Shown here piece by piece: positions 27,880 through 40,315 of a stretch of DNA of 64,000 bases. The notes under the pieces are model-generated. The model was not told where the DNA came from and did not search any database. It saw only the letters and a program-made list of their open reading frames with translations. The position numbers and the translations under genes are program-made. The stretch comes from Moringa oleifera. Taxonomy: Eukaryota > Streptophyta > Magnoliopsida > Brassicales > Moringaceae. Numbering within the stretch: position 1 is the first letter of the stretch; every line of letters begins with the position of its first letter. The stretch lies in assembly GCA_021397835.1 (NCBI GenBank), contig JAJFZO010000230.1:4148001-4212000 (forward strand), read 5' to 3'.

Positions 27880-28370
27880 AATCAATCACTGATGGTGAAT
27901 GCTATATATTTCAAACTCAATGAATCGACTCTAAATGAGAGAATCTCGATAAACAAAGCATCTAATCTGATGTTAGTCTCGATCATAGAGGATCCTGATG
28001 AACTATTAAACCTTCAATCCTAATGATAAAAAGATCCCAATGAAGGAAATCCCAATGTATCAGTTAAATCGAAAATCCCAATGTGAAAGATGAAGAAGTT
28101 AGGTGAACTCCACTGATGAATAGATCTCCGATGTGAGGTCTAACTTTAAACCTAATAAGGCAAAACCCGATGTATCAGGATTGACTCTAGACCCAATGAA
28201 GCAAACCTTAATGTATGCATTTGTATTACAAATGCTAATGAAGAAAACTCTCGATCTTACATAAGGTTGAAAATTGTCATAACTGAAAACTCTAATGAAA
28301 GATTGCTTGAAATCTCGATCTTGGGCCCTTGATTAGAGATGAGTCTTTAATGATTAATTTTCAAGGAGTA
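27880..28370. repeat. Degenerate short tandem repeats
   Basis: The motif cc(c/t)(a/g)atg followed by aa or tatcag recurs many times with variable spacing, for example CCCAATGTATCAG, CCCGATGTATCAG and CCCAATGAAGCAAA. This suggests an old minisatellite-like array, perhaps from the untranslated part of the neighbouring transposon remnant. Confidence 0.45.
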
Positions 28371-28532
28371 AAATTAAGAGTCAACAGTTGTCCCTTTTTA
28401 TTCATACTTTAAGTATCAGAGTTTAAATAAAGATTTCAATACAATTAATTTTGCTCTAAAATCAAATTTTTGAGTTTTTTTTTAGAAATCCCATAATTCG
28501 AGGCATGGATCTCGAAATCACGAGAAGACTCC

Positions 28533-28795
28533 CACACGATATATTTTTCAAAACCACATGATGATTCTATTCTAGGGTATGAGCCTCATTCGCTCTAAAT
28601 ATCTTCCATGTGACATGATGGACATGTACCTCTGGTTGCCTACGATTTTAGTATTTCTAACTTTCACGTGTTATCTTTTCAAAACTCCTGATGGTTTTTG
28701 TACTAAGGTACGATTCATATTCACCTTTGGATAGCCTTTTGTGTGATGCCGTGGACATACATCTTTAGTTACTTGCGATGTTAGTTTTTGTTAAA
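28533..28795. repeat. Diverged ~130-nt tandem duplication
   Basis: Two units align in order. Unit A (about 28533-28660) contains TTTTTCAAAACCACATGATG, then GACATGATGGACATG and GTTGCCTACGATTTTAGT. Unit B (about 28667-28795) contains TCTTTTCAAAACTCCTGATG, then GTGATGCCGTGGACATACAT and GTTACTTGCGATGTTAGT. They share the order of blocks with many substitutions. Confidence 0.6.
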
Positions 28796-29439
28796 ATTGC
28801 TATCTTAACTCACTATTTGAGCCAAATTTAAAACTCGATGTAAGGTTTAAGCTAGTGGCATTTGGGATGTAAATAGTACTCATTGTGAGGTCTAAGTCAA
28901 TCTTGTTTGCAATGATAGTTTGACTGCAATGGTAGTTTGATCATATCTAGTATGATATATAAAATTTTTAATTTAAGTATCATTAATTTTTAATTTTTTA
29001 ATAAAATTTAAATTAACTTAAATTGAAAGTTTAAATATACAATTAAAAAATCACAATAAAATTTAAATTAAAAAATACATAAGGTTCATATATTTTTATG
29101 TTTATTCTAAAAATTTCATGATATTTTATTAAAATGATATTGAAATAGATAAAAGTGAAAATCACATCATAAGTCACAATTTTTATGGTTTTATAATATT
29201 TATAAAATTATTAATTAATTTAACATTTTATAATTATAAAGCTCAAAGCAAATTTGGCGCTTAACCGTCTGTAACCTGATAATAAGTTCCGGGAGTTACT
29301 TTACCAGTGAGAGAAGTTTCTTAGAAGAACAAATTATATTCTGAAAATAGAAAAACTAAACAGAGAGATGAGTGCCTATAAGAACTGATTCCTTCAGTTG
29401 GATGGTGATTAACATAAAACGCTGCCGTTTCCTAACTTT

Positions 29440-29655
29440 AAGGAACGTGCGAAATTAAAACGACGGCACTTTTGGTCTAGCAAGGGCGTATAGGACTGCT
29501 GGCTTCGAAGGAGACATGGGCACGTGGCAGAATCCCCTTGACAGGGGAAATCAGACGAGTTAAAAGACCCCGCCCGTAGTTTCACTTTAACTTATCGTGG
29601 GCCCAGGAAAGCTGAAAAGTACAAAACCACATCCCATCATCCACGTCAGCGTCAG
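29440..29655 (+). promoter_or_regulatory. Putative promoter of the Alba-domain gene
   Basis: This GC-richer stretch before the Alba leader holds CACGTGGC at 29521-29528 (G-box/ABRE-type), TGGGCCC at 29598-29604 (site II-type) and CCACGTCAGC at 29641-29650. Such words are recognised by bZIP/bHLH and TCP factors, and ABRE-type cores often go with stress response. No clear TATA box was seen. Confidence 0.45.
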
Positions 29656-29960
29656 TTGAATCAGGCGGTCTCGTTGGCGATAGGACCGCACTCACTTTCA
29701 AACCCTACTCTCTCTCTCGACACGACTGGTGCTGGTACATTCTTTTCACTGGAACTGAAAAGAGAAAATACAGTGTGTAAAATTGAAAGACCAGACGGAA
29801 GAAGCCAGACGGTACCAATCCCGCCCTGTAACATTAAAAAAAAAAATTCATTTTTGTTTTGACTTTCTTTGCTTTTGGTGTGTCTGGATCTGTTTAACGG
29901 GGAGTTTCGTTGTGAAATGCTGTTTGGTTTTTGTGTGTGCTGCTCGTGTTCGTTATGCAG
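29656..29960 (+). other. Alba gene 5' leader and leader intron
   Basis: The leader is CT-rich (29705-29720). A plausible donor, CCAGACG|GTACCA, lies near 29810. The acceptor is exactly TATGCAG|ATG at 29960/29961, so the intron ends directly on the start codon. The donor is a best guess; the acceptor is well supported because it borders the first coding exon. Confidence 0.5.
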
Positions 29961-30089
29961 ATGGATCGGTACCAAAGAGTGGAGAAACCAAGGCCAGAAA
30001 CGCCAATCAACGAGAATGAGATTCGCATTACCACCCAGGGCAGAATGAGGAACTACATTACTTATGCCACCACTCTTCTTCAGGTCCTT

Positions 30090-30148
<59 letters not shown>

Positions 30149-33100
30149 CAATTTATAGATACGCATACGTTAGATCATTTCTGTTTCGCTATCATATATG
30201 CGAACATTTTACAATGTGAAGGAATAAGACCAAAGATTCAAGGTGTAAGCAATGATATTGCAATGTGCTCTTGAATGCTACCGTATATTCGCATATTGTG
30301 TTTTCTTTTCCCTGTTAATTTTCTTGTTGCTTATTCAAGTTTTGATGGCCAAAATGAAAAAAGAAATTCATAATTCGTGTATTTTTTGACAGGAACTGAA
30401 TTTGCGTTTCGATTTAGTTGATATGAAATATCTGGTTTTGGTTTTCTTGGAGAATGTATTTATGAGGTTTGATACTTTCTAGGAGCAGATTATTGCCCTT
30501 GATACTATGCTTTTAAGTGTGTGGTTGTTGCTTTACTCAATTGTTATAGTGAACTTATTGTTACTACTTCTGCTCAAAAAACTATTTCTACTGGTACTTG
30601 GTAGTCATCGTTTAGTTTTTGCAGACTCAATTGAACAGACAAATGCCTACTTTTTACTTAGCATAAAGAATTCATTTTCTACTATTTGTTTAAAAAATTT
30701 TAGAAGTTTGATTAAATAGTCTCTCTGTGTTACAATGTTATGAATTCTTATAGATTTTTTATCCAACAGGAGAAAGGATCAAATGAAATTGATCTCAAAG
30801 CCATGGGCAGAGCCATTAACAAGACTGTAATGATTGCTGAATTGATTAAGGTAATTGTCTAGTATATTATTTCTTTTCCATCTTTTTGTAATGATTTGTC
30901 CTCATGGGCCATTTTGATTCAAATTTATTGCTACTTAAATTCCCCTTTTGTGTTTGTTCATATACATTCTTGGATTCACTTCAAAAAAATTTTTGCTTCA
31001 GAGACGGATTGCTGGACTTCATCAGAACACCTCAATTGGTTCTACTAATATAACAGACATGTGGGAGCCCCTAGAAGAGGGCCTTCTTCCGTAAGAACTT
31101 TAATGTTCTCTATCCCCTATGAGTAGCTTAACGTGCATGGTCTTCATTTCTTGGTTATGTGGCTCTTCTTTCTCAGCTAAGTAGTAATTTGGCAATTCAT
31201 TTTTGCAAAGGCAGGCTGGAAACTACTCGCCATGTATCAGTGATAACAATCACTTTGTCCAAGAAGGAACTGGATACGTCCTCCACAGGGTAAATTGGAA
31301 TTAGCATTATTTCTAGCAATTATGCTTCATACATTGTTTAGCCCTTCATTAACTTTTGGTTTCAAATACAACTGGCTCATATTCCAATCCCTTAGTGACT
31401 TGCTGGCACTCACATGCACAATTCCTGACAAATATACTCATGCATGGCAAAGTTTTCTCTCTATTGTTTCAGTATGTATCGTTCCTTTGACAATTCATAG
31501 ACACTGGGGTCTTTGGAATATGCTTGGTGGATGTTATGGTCATTATCCTGTCCTAATGTTAATAAATCATGATGAATTTAGATGTGTATAATGCTTGTCG
31601 AGTTACACTGTGTTTTCTATTAGGTGCTTATATTTACATTTGCTAGATATTACTTTGTTCTGTCTCTCTTTAATTTTGTTTACTTTTTTCTTTTAGAACT
31701 TCCGGCAGCACTTCTTTTTTTTTTCATTTTAGTGCTTGTGATGCTGTTAACAAAAAATAAACATTTTAAAAATTGCATAATTTGGTAATAGATGCCTAGG
31801 TAGAAAGAGAGGCTTTGGTTAGGATTTCAATACCCTTTTATGTAAAAGCACGAGTTGTCAAATATTTGTCATGGTATGAGTTTTATATTCTCAGTGATGA
31901 TCCCTTCCACAATCATGTCCATTGGACCAACATCCTTTGATCATGTTAAACGGGGTCTTTCTTATCTATGTACAGCACAATGTTCATTGAGTCTCTAGTT
32001 TCTACAGTATTATTTGATCATTTTTATCATTGTAGGTATCAACAGCCTATTCCTGCTGATCAAGTGAAACCATGGAATGAACATGATTATGAAGGAGGTA
32101 AAAACAAGTTGTTTGTGATTTTTTTTCTGTTTTAGTCATAATGAGAGCAAAATAATAAAATACAATTGCTTTCTTGTGGCTATAGAAGGCTCGCCTAACA
32201 ATCGGGGACGAGGACGTGGTGGCGGAGGAAGGGGTAGAGGTAAGGGTAAAACATACTGGTCTAACAATTTGCTTTAGTATGCTTTAAATATATATCTAAT
32301 CAGAGGGGCCCATGAGGTCACCTCAGTAGTCAAAGATGAATGTAAAATGAATTGTAAACTTAGATATCCTTGTTTGATTCCGCGCTAGGCATTAGACTCA
32401 TGTTGAGAATGGAGTGGAAGGTTTCGAAGTCTTTTGCTTGTTCTTCTACCTTGTAAGCATGACATTTGAGAAGTGTTGGAGAAGTTTTGGTTATTCTTAT
32501 TCTTGCTTTGGGTGCAATAGGTCCTGAGTTCAATTTTCAGATTACCTTGGCCATATGAACAAAAATGTTTTTACTTATCCAAAAAAAAAAAAAAAAGCCA
32601 AATTGGTTATGGATCATCTGAGTTTCTCTGGCACATTTCATGAAGATGTAGCTCATTATTTTCTGCAAAACAGTGATAGAAATGTCAAGCCTAAGTGACC
32701 AATTTCCCCATGCAGTTATTGCCTGTCTTGGTATCAGCTGAATGCTAGGATGGAGAACATTGTTTTGATAAAGAAAAGAAGATTGAGAACACTGTGGTTT
32801 ATATTTTCTCTTTCGGTGCAGGGAATAACAACAATAATGAAGTGGCAGAATACAATGGAGATGCTGGCTGGGATGGTGGCCGTGGTTATGGTGGCAGGGG
32901 TCGAGTTCGTGGGAGGGGCAATCGGTTTCGTGGACGTGGAAGACGTTTTGGTGGTAGGAATATGCAACAAGAATCTGGTCTTTACAATGACTATGGTGGA
33001 GGAGCTCAAGGCCATGGTAAGCTTTCATCTTACATTAGGGTAACTTTCTTGGGTAAACATGTTTGATTAAAGAGGTTTTAACAAAAAGATCTCTGGCAAA

Positions 33101-33798
33101 CTTCTTGTTGACATACAAGTTCCATTCTGATCATACGCTTCCTGAAGTTGTGTTGCATACTGGTCTCTTGGTCCTTCCTTAGCTAAATGAATTGTATCTT
33201 CTACTGCAGTACACATTCCCTTTCTTAGTTGCTGGCATTGATTTTATGTTCTCTATCATATTCTTTTAGCAATTCTTGTTTGATGCTTGTCTCTCCTTCC
33301 CCTTGGAATAGTGACACATTAGCAGCTTAACTTTTTATCAGATGTAATTCATGTGAAGGAGTGCTTGCTTTTGAAGCAGTTCACTTTCATCAACTTGTGA
33401 AGATGCATGATCATATAAGTGGCAAGCGTGTAGAAAATTGGTGGTGGGGAGAGATAAAAGAATCTGATTCTGGCTACAGATTTTCTCTGGGTTTGTTTTG
33501 TCTTTGGATTTAGTGCTGTTCAATTCGCAGATGCAAAATTTGTTCATCAGATGCAAAGAATCGTAATGATATATACATTAATGAAGTCTTTTTAGTGAGA
33601 CAAATGAGAAGGCAAAAAAACGTTTTTCTGCATTTTCTCTCCATATATTCCAGCTGATGTATATTCTTATATAAGACTGCTTGGGTTGCAGGCAGAGGAG
33701 CACGTGGACGAGGAAGGGGCTGGGGCAGGGCCAGGGGCCGTGGACGTGGGCGTGGCCGGGGTTTCAGAGCAAGTGGTCCAGTTCAGGCAGCTGTCTGA
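29961..33798 (+). CDS. ALBA: Alba-domain DNA/RNA-binding protein with RGG tail
   Basis: This is a nucleic-acid-binding protein of the plant long Alba type (ALBA4/5/6-like), a group tied to RNA binding and stress granules. Eight coding exons: 29961-30083, 30770-30850, 31002-31090, 31215-31289, 32036-32097, 32186-32239, 32822-33016, 33692-33798. They total 786 nt, giving 261 aa, with GT-AG introns and all phases consistent. The Alba domain covers about residues 18-120, with the typical NEIRITTQGRMRNYITYA start and the IDLKAMGRAINKTVMIAELI helix. From about residue 147 the tail is a run of RGG/RGR repeats with Asn- and Tyr-containing spacers, ending in FRASGPVQAAV. RGG tails bind RNA and promote condensates. 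The protein is shorter than some long plant Alba proteins (over 300 aa). The start is the first ATG after the leader intron. Confidence 0.93.
30092..30148. repeat. (CT)n(TA)n compound microsatellite in Alba intron 1
   Basis: A CT run (about 30093-30121) passes directly into a TA run (about 30122-30148). It starts only 9 nt after the 5' splice site at 30083/30084, so in the RNA it is a CU tract next to the donor. Confidence 0.9.
32303..32596 (+). mobile_element. SINE-like poly(A)-tailed insertion in Alba intron 6
   Basis: The stretch begins GAGGGGCCCATGAGGTCACC, has an A-box-like area (32321-32338) and a B-box-like TGTTTGATTCC (about 32372-32382, 9 of 11 to GGTTCGATTCC), and ends in a 16-nt poly(A) run (32581-32596). 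That is the build of a plant tRNA-type SINE. No target-site duplication was found, so the left edge is uncertain. Confidence 0.35.
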
Positions 33799-36700
33799 TC
33801 ACTAAGCTTTGAGGTACTGGAGGATCTGGTTTAGGTCACAGAAAGTTTAGGATGCCTGCTCTGTTGATCATCTATCCTAGGTAGAAACTTAGGGCAAAAA
33901 TATAGTGGATTCTGCTAATATTCTAGGCAGTAGCCTTTTTTATTTTTTATTTTCTTTCTTCTCTTTAGTTTGAAGCTAGAAATTATTTCCGTTATGGCTG
34001 ACAAGAACCTAAAAAATGTAAACTTTTCTTCTGTGTAGGAAATAATAGAGCAGTCATTCTTTCATTCTTGTTTATCCTACTTCATATGTCTCAGGTTTAC
34101 ATTAAACGCCTTTTCAGCTACTAATAGTTGAGTTACATATAAGATTTTGCTCCTTTTTGCTGAGTATTTCATGCATACAATTTTGAAATTTATATTTCAT
34201 GATTTGAAATGAGAGATTGCTTGACAGCTTCAGAATTGAGATTTAGAACTCCTTTTTGCTACTAGTACACAGCCATTCTTGTCTTCATATTATATGCATG
34301 CAACTGAATATATTTTCACATGCTTACCATTGGAGTCCTACAATTTGCAGGAGCATAATGTACTGCAAACAATATTACTTGAAACTGTGGAAATTGGTGG
34401 TTCTACAGGAAAAGTGTGCTTACATATGAAGGAAATGGTCACTCTAAACTAACAAATGTCATTATTGCTGCAACCATCATATCTCCTCCATAATACCTTC
34501 ACTTTAACCATCCTCACTCCCCTGCATCCTTTATTACATCAGAGCCAATTCGATTAGCATCAAAGTGTCCTGGAGGATGTGATGTCTAGTAGTTGGTTCT
34601 TCCTTATTTGTGCTCTCCGGATTTTGCCATAATGACCACAAGCCTTCCATATGGTAACTCATTTCGTTGTATGGCATAAAATTCCATGTTATAACTGCAT
34701 GTGTAATGCATAACTGCCGATTCAATCTACTTAGAAGACAAACAACCAAGTTTCTCCAGTCTTTTGAAGTTCTAAATCTATGGATGACGGGTGAACCAAC
34801 ATTGAGGGTGTGCTTATTAATTAGGAGGAAAAAACAGGAAAGAATCTCAAGTGAATTTAAATTCGAGGAACAAGAGCAGTAAACCCAAATTCTCACCTCA
34901 TTGAAACTCTTATTCTTGTGTCTAAGTTAAATTATTATTTTATTTTTTATGCTTTCATATTTATAATTTAAAATTTATTTTATATTTATTATATATATTA
35001 TCACTAATCAATTGACCGGTAAAATAAACTCGTTGCTTATTTTAAAAAATTTGTCAATTATTGGAACAAAAAATTTAATGTTTAATTTTTTATTTCAAAA
35101 TATATTTTACAAAAATATAATTTTAAACAATATTTATTTATATTTTTTAATATTATAGTAATTATTAAAATATATAATATTATTTTTAATTAAAAATAGA
35201 CAAATCTGCTTTAAAAGCATAAATAAATTTATAACAATTTGTTTTGATAATCAAATATAAATAAATATATGAATGAAATGTTAATTTTGATTCTTTATGG
35301 TCAAGTAAATAGTCTGTTTTTAATTTATTTTTTATTTTGGTTTTTGTTTATTTTAATTTTATTTATTTTAATTCTTATTCCTTTTGAACCTATATATAAC
35401 GTTGTGGCTTAGCACGCCTTTAAATAGACATACCAACTCGTGTAAAGCACGATCTACAATATTAATGATAACAAACCCGTGTGTCATGTCAAGTTCATGG
35501 GTGTCCTGAGCCCGACATGATCAGAAGGTATGAACCAACCCATGGACCACTCATGAACCAGCCCGACTTACGATTTCAAGCCTTATCTTTGTGAGAGCCG
35601 TAAGTACCCAAATCTACGTCCAATTTTTAAACACTTGAGGCCTTTTCCTGCAATGTATTGCTTCACTTCTCGCCATCCCATAAAGCACAAGAATTTGACA
35701 AGAGACTCTCACACCTGCGGCTTCGAGCTTATTAAGACCATCTTCAGTCAAACGGGAAAACACTAATTTGCTGTTGTAAATCTGCTAACATGATTTTTAA
35801 TGAAATATCAAATGTTGATCGATAATTTGGTGTTGCTACAGTATTACAGCAAATTTAATGCAGCAATATAACTGCATCAAATGTATTTTTTTAAAAAAAA
35901 TTATATAATTATTTTTTAAGTTTTTAAATCAAATATATTTTTGATGAATAACTTAATTAATATATCATATTATTAAAAAATTATATCATTAAAAATATTT
36001 CATTAAGATATTCAAAATAAAATTAATAATTAATATATTATTTTATTTTATTTAAATTAATAATAAAAATAATTTATTTATTTAATAGTATTATTATATA
36101 TAATATCAAAATTATTATTTAAAAATGTATAAAAAATTATAGTAATTTATAATTTATGATATAATTTAAAGTTTGTATGAATATAATAAAAATAAAATTT
36201 ATTTCAGTTGATGATACAGGATAATAAACATAATAATACATTTTTATTTTATATCAATAATATAATAAATTTTAATATCAATTTGAATCATGTATTTCAA
36301 ATCACTCCATCAGAAAGTTATCATACATTATCATGAAAATGTCATCAACTCATAAAAATAATCAAGTAAAAATAACATAAAAATATTTTTATAAAATTAA
36401 GTTGATAAATTGTTAATTTCAAAGGTTATTAAAATATATAATTTATTATATAATATTAATTTATGTAAAATATATTAATTAAAATTCTAAAGTTATATTA
36501 ATTATTTTATTATTTTAAATTAATTAATTAATATTTATAAAATATTTTTATTAAAAATTATTATTTATATTATTAAAATAATATTATAACACTAATTTAA
36601 ATATAAATAAATTTAAAAAATTAATATTAAAATATTTTTAAAATATTTTTTTAACATCAAATTAGTGTTAAATATGATGTATGAAGTTGAAGATGACATA
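33799..36700. other. Alba 3' UTR, then intergenic DNA
   Basis: The Alba 3' UTR probably runs to about 34060-34120, with AATAA-type words near 34040. From 34120 to 34900 the DNA is moderately complex. A 120-codon minus frame (34534-34896) there matches nothing I know. From 34920 to 36700 it is AT-rich desert, apart from the repeat-like stretch at 35400-35770. Confidence 0.5.
35400..35590. repeat. Worn repeat with 'cccgacatga' type words
   Basis: The stretch holds alternating short words such as CGTGTAAAGCACGA, GTGTCATGTC, TCATGGGTGTCCTGAGCCCG and CCAGCCCGAC. They resemble the subterminal repeats of some plant DNA transposons (hAT-like ends), in decayed form. No terminal inverted repeats or transposase were seen. 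Confidence 0.3.
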
Positions 36701-36716
36701 ATTTTTTTTTGTTTTT

Positions 36717-36890
36717 AAAGAAACTCTTCCCAAATGCAAAAAGCAAAATCTCTCTTTTTTTTTTTTTTTCTTTTTAAAGGAACTCTACCCAAATGCAAAA
36801 AGCAAACGGCTATTTGCCAAGCGCAAGCTGATCCAAGAAACCATGGCTGCGGAGATGCCCCAGAAGCAGGCCATCCGGGGACGACTTTAA
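36717..36890 (+). repeat. Short tandem duplication plus GC-rich coding-like piece
   Basis: The words AAAGAAACTCTTCCCAAATG and AAAGGAACTCTACCCAAATG, each followed by CAAAAAGCAAA, repeat about 60 nt apart across a poly-T run (36717-36807). Directly after, 36792-36890 has an unusually GC-rich plus frame ending MAAEMPQKQAIRGRL and TAA, with a Lys/Arg-rich front. It is not recognised. It may be a gene fragment carried here or a small exon. Confidence 0.4.
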
Positions 36891-37492
36891 TGTCAAAGAT
36901 GCACTAAACCTTGTTTGAGTATGTTTGGATTCGTCGCACCAGTGATCATCAATGACTGATTGAAAACCATTCCATATCCCACTCACACATTGAAGATCCC
37001 CATCACCCTACTGAAGAAAAATAGATTTTCTTCTAATTGAGAAACAGAAGGAAACAAAAAACAAGTAGATTTTCATTTGTAAATAAGATTATATAATATT
37101 CTGCATATATCAACATGACTCTAAGAATAAAGTTTCTTTCACATGCTGTAAATAATCATCATGCAGTCGACCAATTCATTTTTCAAATAAATAAAACCAC
37201 CCAAAGACCAATGTGATAGAGGCCAGAAGATTTCAATATCGCCCCCAGTGAAACTCAAAGCCCTGTCACAAGCATCAGCAGAACCACAAACCATAAGCAA
37301 ATTAAGATGCGATCGCATTACTTTGAAGTTTAGAACATTTCATTGACCAAAAGAAACGGTTTTCAGAATCCATAACACTCCAGCAGACAATGAAAATTGC
37401 AGGCAAAATTGTCCAGTGAAAAAAAATGTCTAAGGCATGGAACAAACAACCTAATTTACTATTATGACTCAATTCCTGACAGTCAACCATAA

Positions 37493-39697
37493 CTATGCCT
37501 TCAGACGTCCAAAAAACTTTTGTTTCTCCTGTGTTGTCTGGAAGCGGCCATGTCCAAACTTCGATGAAGTGTCGATGAACTTGAGTCTGATTTCCTCCAT
37601 TGCCACACGAGATGTCTGAGTAAGCAGTGACTGGCGAAGTGTAACAACCCTCTTCTTAGGTCCCGCACAGCACCCCTTGATCATAAGGTAATCATCCTTC
37701 ACCACACCATAGTGAGGGAAGCCACCCATTGGGGTGATATCCTTCTCAGTCCTGATTCATGGATTTAAGTCAGGACATATTCAAACAATAATATAAACTA
37801 GGTTAAACGTACAGCAGCTAAACATAAAAGACACAAACTAGTAATCTCAGTAACATTAAGCAAGCAAATCAGTAGATGCCACGGATCATAATTCTATGGC
37901 ATACAACACAAAACATCAAGATATCTATGCGCAATTCGAACAGCGAAAAATACTAGGTGATGTTTCATCTCACAATACACTAACCTGTCATATTCAGTCA
38001 TAGCAGAGTGAGTCTCCTGACCAGCCTTACCAACCCTGTAGACCTTCTTGTTCATCTCAGTACGGTGGTGGTATCCATTCTGACCAGCCCTGGCAACTGT
38101 AAATGATACTCTGGCAGGATGCCAGGCACCAATACAAGCTACCTTTCGCAGACCCCTGTGAGTCTTGCGAGGAAGGCGGGTGACACCCCAACGAGTGACA
38201 ACACCTTCATAACCTTTACCCTTGGTGACACCAATGACATCAATCATTTCATCTTTTTGGAAGACAGCGTCAATAGGGATTTGCTTCTCAAAGAAATTGT
38301 ATGCATAGTCCACCTTCTGAGCAATACTACCGCCGTTGACCTGAATCTCCATAAGGTGTGCTTTCTTCTGCTTCAGTCCTTTCATCTTCCTAATCTGAAA
38401 GACAAACAAGCATAAACTTAAGTAAAGATCAATAAAACCAAAAAACATATGAATAATTAATTGATATTAGATTATTTGAGCTCACAAAACTTTTTTTTTA
38501 AAAAAAAAGTTAATAGTGAACATGATCCAATTACATGGGGACTTGTATCATCAATCTGAATAATAATCATTACCTGAGTGTGTGCTAATACACGAATAAC
38601 TGTTGCATATTTCTTCAACTTCTCCAGCTGCGCCTGAATACTCTTCTTGCCATCTTCACTCTCATACTGCTTCGAGTACTTGGTGAAAGCCTTCTTCTTG
38701 GATTTACACCAGTTCTTGTAGAACCTTCTTCTGACCTCCTCGCTCAGATGCTGAGCCCATACAGTCCCCAAAGTACGGAGTCCACGCGGAGTCTTGACAT
38801 AACCCACAACTCCAACCACAACCATGGGGGGAGTTTCAATAATTGTAACAGCCTCGCAAGTTTCCTTCTTGTGAAGCTCTGCAGGAGAGAGAAAGAAGTG
38901 CAACTATAATTAACAACCTAGAAAAAAGTATAGGAGGAATCCAGACTAAGATGATTTAAAAATATTATAGATAAATATTTAGCAGAACTTAAGAAATAGC
39001 AGCCTCTAGGCAGAATTATATATTATTATGTAAACTATTCAAAAAACCATAATAGAAAATAAAAGATTATTCTGGCTCATCCATAGCAGTACAGTAGATG
39101 CAGTAAGTACAGTACATTTATTTAAGTAGCATGCTTCGATTGATCTTAAAGATTGAGATGACATATTAGTTGTGATTTCAGCTCATGGTGGTAAAGATAT
39201 ACAACATATATAATTGCAATAGTTCATACAGACTGAATAGCCATTCTGACTTAATACAATGTACTCAATTCACAAAGCCAAGAAAATTCCATATAATAAA
39301 TATCAACTAGAAGCAAATCATGAATATCAATATAATGACTAGTTAACATGACAATATTGAAGCTTCTCGACCAGGAGCAGCTAAAGAAAGCAGTTGCTTC
39401 TTACTAGATCCAGGTTTTTCGACTTCCCTGACAATGTGTGTCATCCCAGCCTTGTATCCTAGGAAGGCAGTAAGCTTGCAAGACTTGGTTGGATCATCCT
39501 TGGGGAATGCCTTCACTGCATTGTATCAAACACTAGTAAGCACCTTACATGGACGCAATACACAAGCAAGAAGGCATATGATCCGCTTATGCACATAAAG
39601 AGAAGATCATACCCTTTCCTCTGTGGCGAGAAGCTCTCTTCCTTGGAAGGAATCCAAGGGAACCATGCCTGGGATGCTCAAACTTCCTGTGAGACAT
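37493..39697 (-). CDS. RPL3: 60S ribosomal protein L3
   Basis: This is a core protein of the large cytosolic ribosomal subunit (uL3) whose long finger reaches the peptidyl transferase centre. Five coding exons (minus): 39697-39613, 39515-39405, 38878-38574, 38394-37985, 37751-37493. They total 1170 nt, giving 389 aa, exactly the usual length in plants. It begins [20 protein letters not shown] and includes [24 protein letters not shown] and [14 protein letters not shown], the strongly conserved L3 core around the histidine methylated in yeast. It ends KFFGRLKA with TAG at 37493. All introns are GT-AG and every phase fits. A leader intron ends 4 nt before the ATG. No odd residues or damage were seen. 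Confidence 0.98.
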
Positions 39698-39701
39698 TCT
39701 C

Positions 39702-40269
39702 CTACCCCTAATTTACCAGGAAAAATGGTTGATAACAGAGCAGAAATTCTCAAATATTCAGACTTTTGTAAGACAAATAAAGCAAGCGCAAAATCTCTGT
39801 GGATACCAGTCAAAAGATATGCTAATCACTAATCACGTTCACATATATGATTTCCATGAAACACAAATGCGAGACAGATATTGATTTAAAAAAGTGCATC
39901 AAAGGAATCCAAGATTTAAACATATTCGCTTTAAGATTATTTTCGATCTATAAGATCACACGAATACTATATACATGCTATATTAATAAAATTTTCAGCA
40001 CCCCGTGTGACAAGTTACAGAGAAATTGAACGGGAAACAACACAGCCCAAAAACATTACATTTAAATTTCAAAATGTATAACTTCCACGACATGGGAAAA
40101 CGAAACGGAAACATGATTCTCTTTTGCTTTCCTTCCACTTCTCAGCAATCACAGAAGCCACGGAGAAAGAGAAACGTACAGAATGGACAGAGAAACACAC
40201 AGGGATAGAGAGGGAGAGAACAAAGGAGCACAAGAGAAAGCAAGCGAGAGAGAGAGAGAGAGAGAGAAC
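39702..40269 (-). other. RPL3 5' leader intron
   Basis: The donor CCAG|GTTCTC lies at 40270/40269 and the acceptor GGGGTAG|GAGAATG at 39702/39701, giving an intron of about 568 nt in the 5' UTR. A (CU)n run follows the donor within a few bases (about 40250-40267). The exons either side carry no coding sequence before the ATG. Confidence 0.7.
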
Positions 40270-40315
40270 CTGGCTTCCCTGCTTCCTGCGGCTACTAGCA
40301 ACAGACTACAGAGCA

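Noticed and set aside
32537..33066. Several overlapping frames of 90-163 codons
   Set aside because: They are antisense or frame-shifted readings of the Alba RGG exon (32822-33016) and its introns.
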